NCBI RefSeq assembly: GCF_005080685.1
Contig: NZ_CP039371.1
Location: forward strand, 2,294,001 to 2,358,000
Source of the DNA: Pseudomonas putida
GTDB taxonomy: Bacteria; Pseudomonadota; Gammaproteobacteria; Pseudomonadales; Pseudomonadaceae
Reading direction: 5' to 3'
Length of the DNA: 64,000 bases
This document shows, one piece after another, positions 1-8,194 of the stretch (its first letter is position 1; each line of letters opens with the position of its first letter). The notes beneath the pieces were generated by a model that worked only from the letters and a program-made list of their open reading frames with translations, did no database searches and had not been told where the DNA came from. The position numbers and the translations under genes were made by a program.

Positions 1-734
1 CTGCGGACTACAAAGGCCAGTTTCTGACAGGAGCAGGGGTCTGGTGCTATCCGTTGACGATCATGGATCACGCCAGTCGCTTCTTGCTTGCGTGCCACAG
101 CATGGCCAACACGAACTTCCTGGAGACACAGGCTGTGTTCGCTGAGGTCTTTCGCGAAAACGGGCTACCTGAACGTATCCGAACCGATAACGGCGTGCCG
201 TTTGCGAGTAAAGGACGCGCAGGCCTCTCCCAGCTGTCCATTTGGTGGCTGCGCCTGGGCATCATTCCTGAACGTATTGCGCCTGGCAGGCCGGAGCAAA
301 ATGGTCGGCACGAGCGTATGCACCGGACACTCAAAAGTACGCTTCCATCCCCGCCTGCAGTGGCTTGGGAGGCTCAACAGCGGCACTTCGACCGCTTTCG
401 GCAACACTACAATTACGAGCGATTGCACGAAGCGCTGAAGCAGAAAACGCCGGCGTCCTGTTATCAGCCTTCGCCACGCCCGTTTCCGGAGCAACTACCC
501 GAAATGACTTACCCCAGTCATATCGAGAGCCTGCAAGCTGATTGTAGTGGCATCGTCAACCGCCGGGGTTTGAGGATCTATGTAGGTTATGTGCTCAAGC
601 ACCAGACCATTGGGCTGGAGCGGGTCGGGGATGGGGTGTGGGATGTTATTTTCGGCCCAATCATTCTCGGCAGGGTCGATGAGCGAGAAGCCGATGATGG
701 TTATGTAAGACTTCAGGTGTTGTCACCTATGTGA
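1..734 (+). CDS. IS481-type transposase, 3' part (5' end outside window)
   Basis: The reading frame is open from base 3 of the window, so the gene starts upstream and only the C-terminal part is present. It shows an rve/DDE integrase core. DHASRF probably carries the first Asp, RTDNGVPF the second, and RPEQNGRHERMHRTLK the catalytic Glu with the usual IS481 context. After the core comes the HYNYERLHEAL segment typical of this family and a C-terminal tail of about 90 residues. The function would be cut-and-paste or copy transposition of the element that carries it. Intactness cannot be judged because the N-terminal HTH part is missing. The apparent TTG/ATG starts near base 54 are internal codons. 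Confidence 0.88.
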   Translation, partial: ADYKGQFLTGAGVWCYPLTIMDHASRFLLACHSMANTNFLETQAVFAEVFRENGLPERIRTDNGVPFASKGRAGLSQLSIWWLRLGIIPERIAPGRPEQNGRHERMHRTLKSTLPSPPAVAWEAQQRHFDRFRQHYNYERLHEALKQKTPASCYQPSPRPFPEQLPEMTYPSHIESLQADCSGIVNRRGLRIYVGYVLKHQTIGLERVGDGVWDVIFGPIILGRVDEREADDGYVRLQVLSPM

Positions 735-770
735 ACGAACTTTTGTGTAACCCATGAGGGTGACCCGTAC
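1..770 (+). mobile_element. Right part of an IS481-family insertion sequence
   Basis: The transposase stop at 734 is followed by about 35 bases (GTGTAACCCATGAGGGTGAC region) that probably hold the terminal inverted repeat. The exact end and the target duplication cannot be fixed without the left end, so the right boundary is approximate. Confidence 0.5.
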
Positions 771-779
771 ATGCTCCCA

Positions 780-1263
780 CATACGGCCCCTACGCTGCGC
801 TTCGGGGTTCCCTCGCTTCGGCGGCTTGCGGGCCCGCGCGGCCTACGACTTGCTGCGCAAGTCTACATCTCGCGCCTCCGGCTACGCCGGAGGGTGCTGC
901 GCACCTGGCCCTCCAGCCGCCTACGCTCGGCCTCCTGAGGTCGCGGGTAGATCAAGATCAAGAGCAAGATCAACAGCAACAGCCAGAGCAACGGCAGGCG
1001 AATCGCTGCGCTCTCGCGGTTTACCTATCGCTTTGTGTTGTAGCGGATAGCGCGGTGTCTCTTTCGAAGATAACGCCATTGCAGGCGCCGCCCCTAACTT
1101 CGCGACGTCAGGAGGCCGAGCGTAGGCGCCTGTAGGGCCAGGTGCGCAGCACCCTTCGGCGTAGCCGAAGGCGCGAGATGTAGACTTGCGGAGCAAGTCG
1201 TAGGCCGCGCGGGCCCGGAAGGCGCCGTAGCGAGGGGACCCGTAGCGAAGCGGAGGGCCGGAT
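780..1263. repeat. Large imperfect inverted repeat (arms about 165 bp)
   Basis: Bases 780-945 and the reverse complement of 1097-1263 match almost throughout. Shared blocks include GGGCCCGCGCGGCCTACGAC, AGTCTACATCTCGCGCC and GTGCTGCGCACCTGGCCCT. The loop of about 150 bases starts with an A-rich run of AGATCA/AGAGCA/ACAGCA-type hexamers. Short ORFs on both strands here translate to Arg/Ala/Pro-rich sequence without domains and are most likely artefacts of the repeat. It lies directly beyond the IS end. No gene is supported in 735-1474. Function unknown; it could be a non-autonomous element or a REP-like dispersed repeat. Confidence 0.75.
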
Positions 1264-1375
1264 GCAGGAGCGTGCGGTTTTGCGTCCCTTTTTCCAAGAA
1301 AAAAGGGACCCGCCGTAAAGGCGGAAGGGGCCAGTAGCGCCGCTACACACAATGGATCAGCTCACGATCTAAATG

Positions 1376-1445
1376 CCAAGCCAAGCCAAGCCAAGCCAAG
1401 CCAAGCCAAGCCAAGCCAAGCCAAGCCAATCCAATCCAATCCAAC
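1376..1445. repeat. Pentanucleotide tandem repeat (CCAAG)10(CCAAT)3CCAAC
   Basis: Fourteen consecutive 5-bp units: ten CCAAG, three CCAAT and one CCAAC. The tract sits 30 bases past the stop of the LacI-type gene and outside any supported coding region. A 5-bp unit is prone to slippage, so copy number probably varies between strains. Confidence 0.95.
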
Positions 1446-1474
1446 TCCCCAACAATCCGTGAAGAACCAAAAAA

Positions 1475-2506
1475 TCAGGTGCTCTGGCGATCGATAAGAG
1501 AAAACCCGGTGTCAACCCGCACAGGTTCACCCCGGCCGTCCGGATAACGGAAGCGTTCGAGCAGCGCCTGTGCAATCTGCTCGCCGATACGCGTACCATC
1601 GACGCGCACGGTCGACAGCGGCGGGTGCACGTTGGCAGCACTGCTCAGATCGCCAAAGCCCATCACCGCCAGGTCCTCGGGCACGCGCAGGCCACGGCTG
1701 GCGGCTTCGGCGAGCACGCCCTGGGCGATGGTGTCGGAGCTGCATACCACCACCTGCGGCTGCTGGCCGTCTTCAAGCAGTTGGCGCAAGCCGGTACGGC
1801 CTACCTCGAGGGTGGCCGGCGGGGTGAGGATCTGCGTGGGAATGTCCGTGCAACCATGTCGGCCCAGTTCGGCGACGAGGCTGTTGCAGCGGCGCAGGCC
1901 TCGCGGATCGCCAAGGCTGACCACGGCAAAGCGCTGGTAGCCCTTGCCCAACAGATGGCGAGCGATGGCTTCGCCCACGGCCTCGTGGGAAAAGCCCACG
2001 AGCATGTCCAGCGGGTCGTCGCTCAGGTCCCACGATTCCACCACCGGGATACCCGACTGCGCCAGGCGCCGGCGGCTGGCCTCGGTGTGTAGCGTACCGG
2101 TCAGCACGATGCCATCGGGGCGACGGCCAAGCAGGGCTTCGATGAGCTTTTCTTCCTGCTCCGCCGAATAACCGGTCAGGCCCAGCAAGGTCTGGTAACC
2201 GGCAGCGGTAAGGCGGTCCATCAGCGACTGCACGGTGTCGGCGAAGATCGAGTTGGCGATGGTCGGCAGCAGGATCGCCACCAGGCGGCTCTTGTTGCTG
2301 GCCAGGCTGCCGGCGAGCATGTTGGACACGTAGCCGACCTCGCGCACGGCGGCCATGACCTTCTCCCGCGCCGCCTTGCTGACCACCTCCGGGCGGTGCA
2401 AGGCACGCGAGACGGTGATCGGCGACACCCCGGCGACCTTGGCGACATCGATCAAGGTCGGGCTGGAAGGGGAGTTGGAAGACGATTCGCCAGGTTTCTT
2501 TGCCAT
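1475..2506 (-). CDS. LacI-family transcriptional regulator (GntR/gluconate-type)
   Basis: A repressor of about 343 residues if started at MAKKPGESS (base 2506); the open frame extends 26 codons further upstream but that part looks non-coding. The N-terminal LacI HTH is clear (TLIDVAKVAGVSPITVSRAL). A hinge and a periplasmic-binding-like effector domain follow. The effector domain resembles the GntR gluconate-repressor branch (DGIVLTGTLHTEASRR, IPVVESWDL, MLVGFSHEA, AVMGFGDLS). No gluconate kinase or permease is next to it, so the regulon is not visible here. It lies downstream of, and in the same direction as, the TonB receptor operon, with 135 bases and a hairpin between. The ligand is an inference from family resemblance. 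Confidence 0.85.
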   Translation of the reverse strand: MAKKPGESSSNSPSSPTLIDVAKVAGVSPITVSRALHRPEVVSKAAREKVMAAVREVGYVSNMLAGSLASNKSRLVAILLPTIANSIFADTVQSLMDRLTAAGYQTLLGLTGYSAEQEEKLIEALLGRRPDGIVLTGTLHTEASRRRLAQSGIPVVESWDLSDDPLDMLVGFSHEAVGEAIARHLLGKGYQRFAVVSLGDPRGLRRCNSLVAELGRHGCTDIPTQILTPPATLEVGRTGLRQLLEDGQQPQVVVCSSDTIAQGVLAEAASRGLRVPEDLAVMGFGDLSSAANVHPPLSTVRVDGTRIGEQIAQALLERFRYPDGRGEPVRVDTGFSLIDRQST

Positions 2507-2603
2507 GCCGGTTCCGCGTGCGTGTGGGAGGCAACGTATTGCCACGTGGGGCACGAATCTACCAAAGCGCCGTGCCGAGCGCACGCGGGCGATGAACCGA
2601 CCG

Positions 2604-2635
2604 GCCAGGCGAGGGCACCGGTGCCATCGCCTGGC
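2604..2635 (-). terminator. Stable hairpin after the TonB receptor gene
   Basis: GCCAGGCGA (2604-2612) pairs with TCGCCTGGC (2627-2635), and the loop itself is the palindrome GGCACCGGTGCC. It begins just past the receptor stop. There is no U-tract, so intrinsic termination is plausible but not certain. Confidence 0.5.
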
Positions 2636-2641
2636 ATGGCC

Positions 2642-5140
2642 TCAGAAATCGGCGCGCAGGGTCACCGTGTAGTTGCGGGGTTCGCCGTACTGGTTGCTAG
2701 CGTTCAACCAGCCGATGGAGGAGTAGTACTTCTTGTCGAACAGGTTGTTGCCGTTGAGCGCGACGTTGAAGTTCTTGTTGATCTGATAGGCCAGGCGCGC
2801 GTTCCAGATGGCGTAACCCGCCTGCTCGATGTCGCCCACGCCACCGGTACCGCCGAAGTTGCTGTTGTAGTTCTTGCTCTGGATGTTGGCGCCGGCGCCC
2901 ACGCTCCACGGGTTCAGCTCGCCCGGCAGGTTGTAGTCGCCCCAGAAGCGCAGCAGGTGGCGCGGGGTATAGGTGTTGAAGGTGGAACCGGAGGCAGAAC
3001 CGATGTCATCGCCTGGGTCGTTGAGGTACTTGGTGGAGGTGTAGGTGTAGCCTGCGAACAGCTGCAGGCCGGTTAGCACTTCACCGCTGATTTCCGCGTC
3101 GAAGCCCTCGGCGCGCACCTTGCCGCCGGCCACGTAGCAGTTGTCCAGGCCGAGCTGGCCGCACTCCGAGGCGTAGTCGTACTGGGCACGGTTTTCCTGG
3201 TCGACGCGGAAGATCGCGAAGCTGGTGTTGACCCGGCCATCGAGCAGCTCGCCTTTCAGGCCGATCTCGTAGTTGGTGCCTTCGATGGGCTTGAGCGGGG
3301 CGCTGTCTTCGGTCAGTACCGTCTGCGGCTTGAAGATGTCGGCGTAACTGACATAGGCCGACCACTGCTCGTTCAGCGCGTAGATCAGGCCGCCGTATGG
3401 GGTGACTTCGCCGCTTTCCTTGGCCCGGGAGGGGGTGTCCAGGCGATCGAGGTCATAGTGGTACTCGAAGTTGCTGACCCGTGCGCCCAGTACCAGGGTC
3501 AATGGGTCGGTCAGCTTGTAGCGCACCACGCCGTAGATGCCATCCTGGCGAATCTTGGCCTTGGACCTGCCTGCGTAGGAGGTGCTCAGCATCTCCTCCT
3601 CGGTGGGCTCGCGTGGCGAAACCGGGTCGTAGATGTTGATCGGGCCGAGGTTGAGCAGGCCGCCTTGCAGGTCGTCGGTGCGCAGGTCGCTGGCGTTGGC
3701 GCCAACCACCACTTCGTGCTCGTGTTCGAAGGCGCGCCATTTGCCAGTGAGGTTGATGTCGGCGCCCGTGTTGATGTTCTCGAAATCGTACAGGTAGGCA
3801 CGCGATTGCATGCCATCGCCCGTGGCCGGGTCGACCGCGCCACGGCCGAAGCTGTAGAGAATGTCGTTGGTTTCGCGGATGTAGCTACCGGAGGCCTTCA
3901 GGCGCCAGTCTTCGTTGAAGTCGTGGGTGATGTCGGCGAAATAGGTGGTCTGCTTGTTGTTCCACTTGTTCCAGTCGGCGCCGGTGAAGGTGGAGCGGCC
4001 GACGTTCACGGCGCTGCCATCCTTGTTGCGTGGCAGGCCACCGAAGAACGGTGTGGAGTGCAGGTCTTCGACACTGGCGCCAGCGGCGACGGTGGTGGCG
4101 TCGGTCAGGTCGTACTCGAGGATGCCGTAGAGCACGTTCTTGCGGCTTTCGGCGGTATCGTAGAAGTAGTCGCGGTCCTCGTGGCCGGCCACCAGGCGAC
4201 CACGCAGCTTGCCGTCCTCGGTCAACGGGCCGCTGGCGTCGATGGACTGGCGATAGGTGTCCCAGGAACCGGCACTGGCCATCAGCGACAGCGATGGCTC
4301 GGCCTTGGGCCGCTTGCGTACCAGGTTGATCGCCGCGCCTGGGTTGCCGCTGCCTTGCAGCAGGCCGGTGGCGCCGCGCAGGATCTCGACGCGGTCGTAC
4401 AGCAGGGTGTCGGAGGTGAAGCTGCTGCCGATGGCGTAGTAGCGGCGGTCGAGCGGCACGCCGTCGTACTGGATGGTTTCCACCTCGAAGCCGCGCGAGT
4501 AGATGTACTTGCCGCCGGACGGGCTCTGGTAGGTAGTGATGCCTGTGGTCTTCTCCAGCACCTGGTCGAGGGTGTCGAGGCGCTGGTCGTCCATTGCCTT
4601 GCGGGTGACCACGCTGACCGATTGCGGGATGTCCTTGAGGCGTTGGGTGCCCTTGCCGATGGTCACCGCACTGGAGGTGTAGCTCCCCGAACCCTCGGTG
4701 GTAGCGGCGTCCTGCAGGCCGTTGATGTTCAACGGCTCCAGATTCAGCGCGGCAGAACCATCGGCCAGCGGCTCCAGGCCGTAGACGTTGTCGCCGCGGC
4801 GTACCGCCTGCAGCCCGGTGCCGGACAGCAGGCGCAAGAATCCTTCCTCGATCCCGTAGTTGCCTTGCAGGCCTGGGCTGGTGAGGTTGCGGGTCAGCTC
4901 GGAGGGATATTGCAGGGTGATGCCGCCCTCGCTGGCGAAGCGTGCCAACACCTGAGACAGGCTACCCGAAGCGATGCTGTAGCTGTGCGCAGCCTGGGCC
5001 GGGGCTGCCCAGGCATGCGAGGCGAAACCTTGCAGGGCAATGGCCAGGGTGCTCAGGGCGAGCACCTGGCGGTAACGGGGCGTGCGCGGTTGTTCCATTG
5101 CGTGAACGGTCGTGGCGTCCGGTGAAGAAGAGCGGATCAT
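2642..5140 (-). CDS. TonB-dependent siderophore receptor with STN signalling domain (FecA/FpvA type)
   Basis: Outer-membrane ferric-siderophore receptor of about 832 residues. Start chosen at MIRSSSPD (5140) because AGGGAC lies about 9 bases upstream; the frame extends 11 codons further. A signal peptide ends near HAWAAPA. The secretin/TonB N-terminal (STN) domain follows (YSIASGSLSQVLARFASEGG ... LLSGTGL). Then come the plug (QSVSVVTRKAMDDQ, VEILRGATGLLQGSGNPG) and a 22-strand-type barrel ending in a terminal Phe. The STN domain means it can signal to the FecR/FecI pair encoded just upstream, so this is a surface-signalling iron uptake system. The siderophore cannot be told from sequence. 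Confidence 0.92.
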   Translation of the reverse strand: MIRSSSPDATTVHAMEQPRTPRYRQVLALSTLAIALQGFASHAWAAPAQAAHSYSIASGSLSQVLARFASEGGITLQYPSELTRNLTSPGLQGNYGIEEGFLRLLSGTGLQAVRRGDNVYGLEPLADGSAALNLEPLNINGLQDAATTEGSGSYTSSAVTIGKGTQRLKDIPQSVSVVTRKAMDDQRLDTLDQVLEKTTGITTYQSPSGGKYIYSRGFEVETIQYDGVPLDRRYYAIGSSFTSDTLLYDRVEILRGATGLLQGSGNPGAAINLVRKRPKAEPSLSLMASAGSWDTYRQSIDASGPLTEDGKLRGRLVAGHEDRDYFYDTAESRKNVLYGILEYDLTDATTVAAGASVEDLHSTPFFGGLPRNKDGSAVNVGRSTFTGADWNKWNNKQTTYFADITHDFNEDWRLKASGSYIRETNDILYSFGRGAVDPATGDGMQSRAYLYDFENINTGADINLTGKWRAFEHEHEVVVGANASDLRTDDLQGGLLNLGPINIYDPVSPREPTEEEMLSTSYAGRSKAKIRQDGIYGVVRYKLTDPLTLVLGARVSNFEYHYDLDRLDTPSRAKESGEVTPYGGLIYALNEQWSAYVSYADIFKPQTVLTEDSAPLKPIEGTNYEIGLKGELLDGRVNTSFAIFRVDQENRAQYDYASECGQLGLDNCYVAGGKVRAEGFDAEISGEVLTGLQLFAGYTYTSTKYLNDPGDDIGSASGSTFNTYTPRHLLRFWGDYNLPGELNPWSVGAGANIQSKNYNSNFGGTGGVGDIEQAGYAIWNARLAYQINKNFNVALNGNNLFDKKYYSSIGWLNASNQYGEPRNYTVTLRADF

Positions 5141-5181
5141 GAAAAAATTGTCCCTATTGTGTGGCAGTTCCACAGGTAAGG

Positions 5182-5200
5182 ACTAATGAGAATGAAAATC
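5182..5200 (-). promoter_or_regulatory. Possible Fur box before the receptor gene
   Basis: ACTAATGAGAATGAAAATC matches the 19-bp Fur consensus (GATAATGATAATCATTATC) at 13 positions by eye. It lies in the fecR-receptor gap, about 45-60 bases before the receptor start. Confidence 0.4.
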
Positions 5201-5214
5201 GGGCCAGTTTTGTT

Positions 5215-6156
5215 TCAACGTTTGCTGATCGTGACCCAATAGCGCGTCCGATAGTCGACGTTCACCGGCAGCGTGGCCGGCAGCGCTGCGAGGATCGCGT
5301 CGGTATCGTCGAGCTGGAACGCCCCGCTGATGTGCAGTTGCGCGACGCTGGCGTGGCAGCGCAGCCAGCCGTGTCGGTAACGGCCCAGCTCGCCCAGGAA
5401 CTCACCCAGCGGCATTTCGTCGGCGACCAGCTGACCACGGGTCCATTGGCTGTCTTGCTCGCGAGCGGGGGCAATGTCACCTTGGCCGCCGACGTCGAAT
5501 GTCAGCTGCTGGCCGGCGTCGACCGTCTGCCATGGACCGCGGTGCGGCATTACCCGGACCGCGCCTTCGAACACCGTTAATTGCGTGCTGTCATCACGCT
5601 GGCGCACCAGGAAACGAGTCCCCAACGCTTCCAGCAGGCCTTGCGCGCTGGCAACGCGCAGCGGGCGCTGGTGCGTACTGCGCGGGTCAGCACCGCTGTC
5701 GACGAGGATCTCGCCACGGCGCAGGCTGATCAGGCGTTGTTGCGGATCGAAGTCCACCTCCACGGCGGTATCGGTGTTGAGGTCCAGGCGTGTGCCGTCC
5801 TCCAAGGTCACCTGGCGGTGCTGGCCCACTTCGGTGGCATAGGCCGGCGACGGTGCGAGCTGGCGAAACCCGGTGTAGGCCAGCGGCGCGGCGATGGCCA
5901 GAGCGAGCATCTGCTTCATCACCTGGCGGCGTTCGCGGTTCAGCGTGCCCATGGCCAATTGTGGCGGCAACAGGCCCAGGCGCTCCTGCACACGTTGCGC
6001 TTTCTGCCAGGCCCGTTCGTGCTCGGGCGCAGCCGTACGCCAGCGCAGGCAGGCCTCGCGTTGCGCGGCACTGGCGGACTGGTCGAGCATGAGCATGTGC
6101 CAGTGCGCGGCTTGGCGCGCCACGTCCGGGACGATGCGTGGGGTGTCGTTGGCCAT
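5215..6156 (-). CDS. fecR: FecR-type anti-sigma/sigma regulator
   Basis: Inner-membrane regulator of 313 residues that relays occupancy of the STN-containing receptor to the ECF sigma factor. The N-terminal cytoplasmic FecR_N/DUF4880 region is visible (QAAHWHMLMLDQSASAAQRE ... WRTAAPEHERAWQKAQ). A single membrane segment follows (MLALAIAAPLAYTGF), then the periplasmic FecR domain with the GQHRQVTLEDGTRLDLNTDT motif. Start at MANDTPRIV (6156), overlapping the sigma-factor stop by one base (TGATG), so translation is coupled. The longer open frame upstream runs through the sigma gene in another frame and is not used. Confidence 0.92.
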   Translation of the reverse strand: MANDTPRIVPDVARQAAHWHMLMLDQSASAAQREACLRWRTAAPEHERAWQKAQRVQERLGLLPPQLAMGTLNRERRQVMKQMLALAIAAPLAYTGFRQLAPSPAYATEVGQHRQVTLEDGTRLDLNTDTAVEVDFDPQQRLISLRRGEILVDSGADPRSTHQRPLRVASAQGLLEALGTRFLVRQRDDSTQLTVFEGAVRVMPHRGPWQTVDAGQQLTFDVGGQGDIAPAREQDSQWTRGQLVADEMPLGEFLGELGRYRHGWLRCHASVAQLHISGAFQLDDTDAILAALPATLPVNVDYRTRYWVTISKR

Positions 6157-6662
6157 CAGAAATCGTCGTCGAACAGGATGCAGGCTTGCAGCGCGCTGGC
6201 CATGTGGCGCTTGGCGGTGCGCTCGCCGATACCCAGGCGTTGGGCCACCTGCACGTAGGTCAGGCCCTCCAGTTGCACCAGCAGGAACACCGAACGTACC
6301 ACCGGCTTGAAGGTGTCGAGCAGGGCGTCGAGTTGCTGCAGGGTTTCGCGCATCGACCATTGCTCCTCGGCCGACAGGGCGAACAGCTCAGGCAACTGTT
6401 CAAGCATCTCCAGGTAGGCGCGCTCGAGCGACTGGCGGCGAAAATGGTCATAGACCAGGCGCCGGCTGACGGTTGCCAGGTAGGCCCGTGGCCGTTGCAG
6501 GCTGAGGCTGGCGCCAGCCTTCTGCTGGGCCTGGAGAATGCGTACGAAGGTGTCCTGCGCGAGGTCTGCGGCCTGGGCAGAACAACCCAGGCGGCGGTAT
6601 AGCCACTGCTTGAGCCAACCATTGTGCTCTGCGTAGACCTGGCCCACATCATCGTTAATCAC
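6156..6662 (-). CDS. fecI: ECF sigma factor, FecI type
   Basis: Iron-starvation sigma factor of about 168 residues. Region 2 is at the N-terminus (AADLAQDTFVRILQAQQ, RPRAYLATVSRRLVYDHFRR). Region 4 with its HTH is at the C-terminus (GLTYVQVAQRLGIGERTAKR). Start taken as GTG at 6662 (VINDDVGQ) because GGAGGG lies at the right spacing; an ATG-initiated frame 10 codons upstream lacks a ribosome site. It heads the order fecI-fecR-receptor and is preceded by a strong Fur box, so iron limitation should induce it. Once released through FecR it drives the receptor gene. Confidence 0.92.
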   Translation of the reverse strand: MINDDVGQVYAEHNGWLKQWLYRRLGCSAQAADLAQDTFVRILQAQQKAGASLSLQRPRAYLATVSRRLVYDHFRRQSLERAYLEMLEQLPELFALSAEEQWSMRETLQQLDALLDTFKPVVRSVFLLVQLEGLTYVQVAQRLGIGERTAKRHMASALQACILFDDDF

Positions 6663-6696
6663 AGGTATCCCTCCGGCGCGAGGGAGCAACATTAAG

Positions 6697-6711
6697 TGAT
6701 AACTATTATCA
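6697..6711 (-). promoter_or_regulatory. Fur box upstream of fecI
   Basis: TGATAACTATTATCA is a palindrome around a 3-base centre and fits the core of the Fur 19-mer. It lies 35-49 bases before the fecI start, in the narrow gap to the LysR gene stop. Confidence 0.8.
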
Positions 6712-6713
6712 AA

Positions 6714-7601
6714 TCAATTTCCGGTACTGGCATTCAGCCGTATTTTCAGTGCATCCACTGTGCGCCGTGCCCTGGACGACAACGGCCACTCCGAGCGATG
6801 GATCAGCCACAACGTATCGACCACCGGGTTGCCGCATTCCACTACCTGCAAGGCCTCCTGCTGGCGGAATGCCTGGCGGGCGAATCGCGGCAATACCGTG
6901 AAGCCAAGCCCGCGGGCCACGGGCTCGAGAATCAGCCCCACCTGGTTGCTGAAGCCGCGCACCGGGATCTCGCGGATACTCGGCGACTCCGGATAGCGCC
7001 GGCTGAGCAGGCGGGTGGCCATGCCGACGCCGTCGGGGTGGTCGATGAAGCCCAGCTCGATCAGGGTTTCGAAGCCCGCGTAAGGTACCGCCGCTGGCAA
7101 TATCAGCTCCAGCGGCTCTTCGGCAAAACGCTCGGCCTGAAGCCTGTCGTTGTCGGGTTTGTACGTCAGGATGCCCATCTCGAAGCGGTTGCTCAGCACC
7201 GCTTCCGGCACTTCGACATCCGGGGCGAAGCGGTGTCGCACCACCAGGCCCGGATGCGCCTGCTGGTAGTCGAGCAGCAGCGGATAGAGCGCCAGGCCGA
7301 TGCTGCCGGGGGTGACCAGGGCGATATCGCCGACATCCTGCTCGGCGGCATTGAGCCGGGCGTCCAGGGCGCGACCGGCGCGTTCCAGCTCGCGCTGGTA
7401 GTCGAGCAGGGCACTGCCTGCGGGGGTCAGCTCGACATGCCGATGGTGGCGAATGAACAAGGTACCGAACTGCTGCTCCAGGTAGCGGATGTGCTGACTC
7501 ACGGCGGCCTGGGTGAGGCCCAGGCGCTCGGCACTGCGGGTGAAGTTGCCCAGCTCGGCGAGCATGGCGAAGGAGGTGAGCCACTGGGGATTAACCATCA
7601 T
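6714..7601 (-). CDS. LysR-family transcriptional regulator
   Basis: 295 residues. The N-terminal winged HTH is clear (FAMLAELGNFTRSAERLGLTQAAVSQHIRYLEQQFGTLF). The rest is the LysR substrate-binding fold (GDIALVTPGSIGLALYPLLL, MGILTYKPDN, GLGFTVLPRFARQAF). It is divergent from the VOC/quinone-reductase pair, with an inverted repeat in the 92-base gap, and so is probably their regulator. The effector is unknown. Its stop is only 2 bases from the Fur box of the next operon. Confidence 0.9.
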   Translation of the reverse strand: MMVNPQWLTSFAMLAELGNFTRSAERLGLTQAAVSQHIRYLEQQFGTLFIRHHRHVELTPAGSALLDYQRELERAGRALDARLNAAEQDVGDIALVTPGSIGLALYPLLLDYQQAHPGLVVRHRFAPDVEVPEAVLSNRFEMGILTYKPDNDRLQAERFAEEPLELILPAAVPYAGFETLIELGFIDHPDGVGMATRLLSRRYPESPSIREIPVRGFSNQVGLILEPVARGLGFTVLPRFARQAFRQQEALQVVECGNPVVDTLWLIHRSEWPLSSRARRTVDALKIRLNASTGN

Positions 7602-7611
7602 GAAGTCTTAT

Positions 7612-7650
7612 CGTAGCCATAACTTGTACAGTGTTTTCATTATAGCTACG
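7612..7650. promoter_or_regulatory. Inverted repeat, likely LysR operator
   Basis: CGTAGCCATAA (7612-7622) and TTATAGCTACG (7640-7650) are inverted copies with one mismatch, 17 bases apart. They lie midway between the divergent LysR and VOC genes. Confidence 0.5.
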
Positions 7651-7693
7651 CAGCGATAGGGTGGTGCCATCTCATGTGTGGAGTGCCAAGACC

Positions 7694-8194
7694 ATGCCCG
7701 TCTACCCGCGTAATTTCTCTCACATCGGCCTGTCGGTCACCGACCTGGATGGCGCCGTCAAGTTCTACACCGAGGTGCTCGGCTGGTACCTGATCATGCC
7801 GCCGACCACCATCAGCGAAGATGACAGCGCGATCGGCGTGATGTGCACAGACGTGTTCGGCGCAGGCTGGGGTTCGTTCCGCATCGCCCACCTGTCGACC
7901 GGCGACCGTGTCGGCGTGGAGATCTTCGAGTTCCGCAATGCCCAGCGCCCGGAGAACAACTTCGAATACTGGAAGACCGGTGTCTTCCACTTCTGCGTGC
8001 AGGACCCGGACGTCGAAGGCCTGGCAGCGAAAATCGTTGCAGCGGGCGGCAAGCAGCGCATGCCGGTGCGCGAATACTTCCCTGGCGAGAAGCCTTATCG
8101 CATGGTCTACATGGAAGATCCCTTCGGCAATATCCTCGAAATCTACAGCCACAGCTACGAGCTGACCTACTCTGCAGGAGCCTATCAATCATGA
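7694..8194 (+). CDS. VOC (glyoxalase/dioxygenase-fold) family protein
   Basis: 166 residues from MPVYPRNFSHIG (7694; GGAG about 10 bases upstream; 11 upstream codons rejected). Two beta-alpha-beta-beta-beta modules of the vicinal oxygen chelate fold are visible. The first is FSHIGLSVTDLDGAVKFYTE. The second is VFHFCVQDPDVEGLAAKIVAAGG, ending in MEDPFGNILEIY, where the Glu is a likely metal ligand along with the His of SHIGL. The substrate is not identifiable; lactoylglutathione lyase-like annotation would be generic. It overlaps the next gene by ATGA, so the two act in one transcript. Confidence 0.85.
   Translation: MPVYPRNFSHIGLSVTDLDGAVKFYTEVLGWYLIMPPTTISEDDSAIGVMCTDVFGAGWGSFRIAHLSTGDRVGVEIFEFRNAQRPENNFEYWKTGVFHFCVQDPDVEGLAAKIVAAGGKQRMPVREYFPGEKPYRMVYMEDPFGNILEIYSHSYELTYSAGAYQS

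Noticed and set aside
921..1352. Short ORFs in the inverted repeat with matching products (AYDLLRKSTSRA)
   Set aside because: The same peptide appears on both arms and strands because of the repeat; no ribosome site or domain.
1376..1445. CRISPR-like array
   Set aside because: Units are 5 bp with no spacers; it is a simple tandem repeat.
3458..5125. Plus-strand 555-codon ORF opposite the TonB receptor
   Set aside because: It mirrors the high-GC third positions of the receptor gene; the translation is Val/Gly/Ala-rich with no domain or ribosome site.
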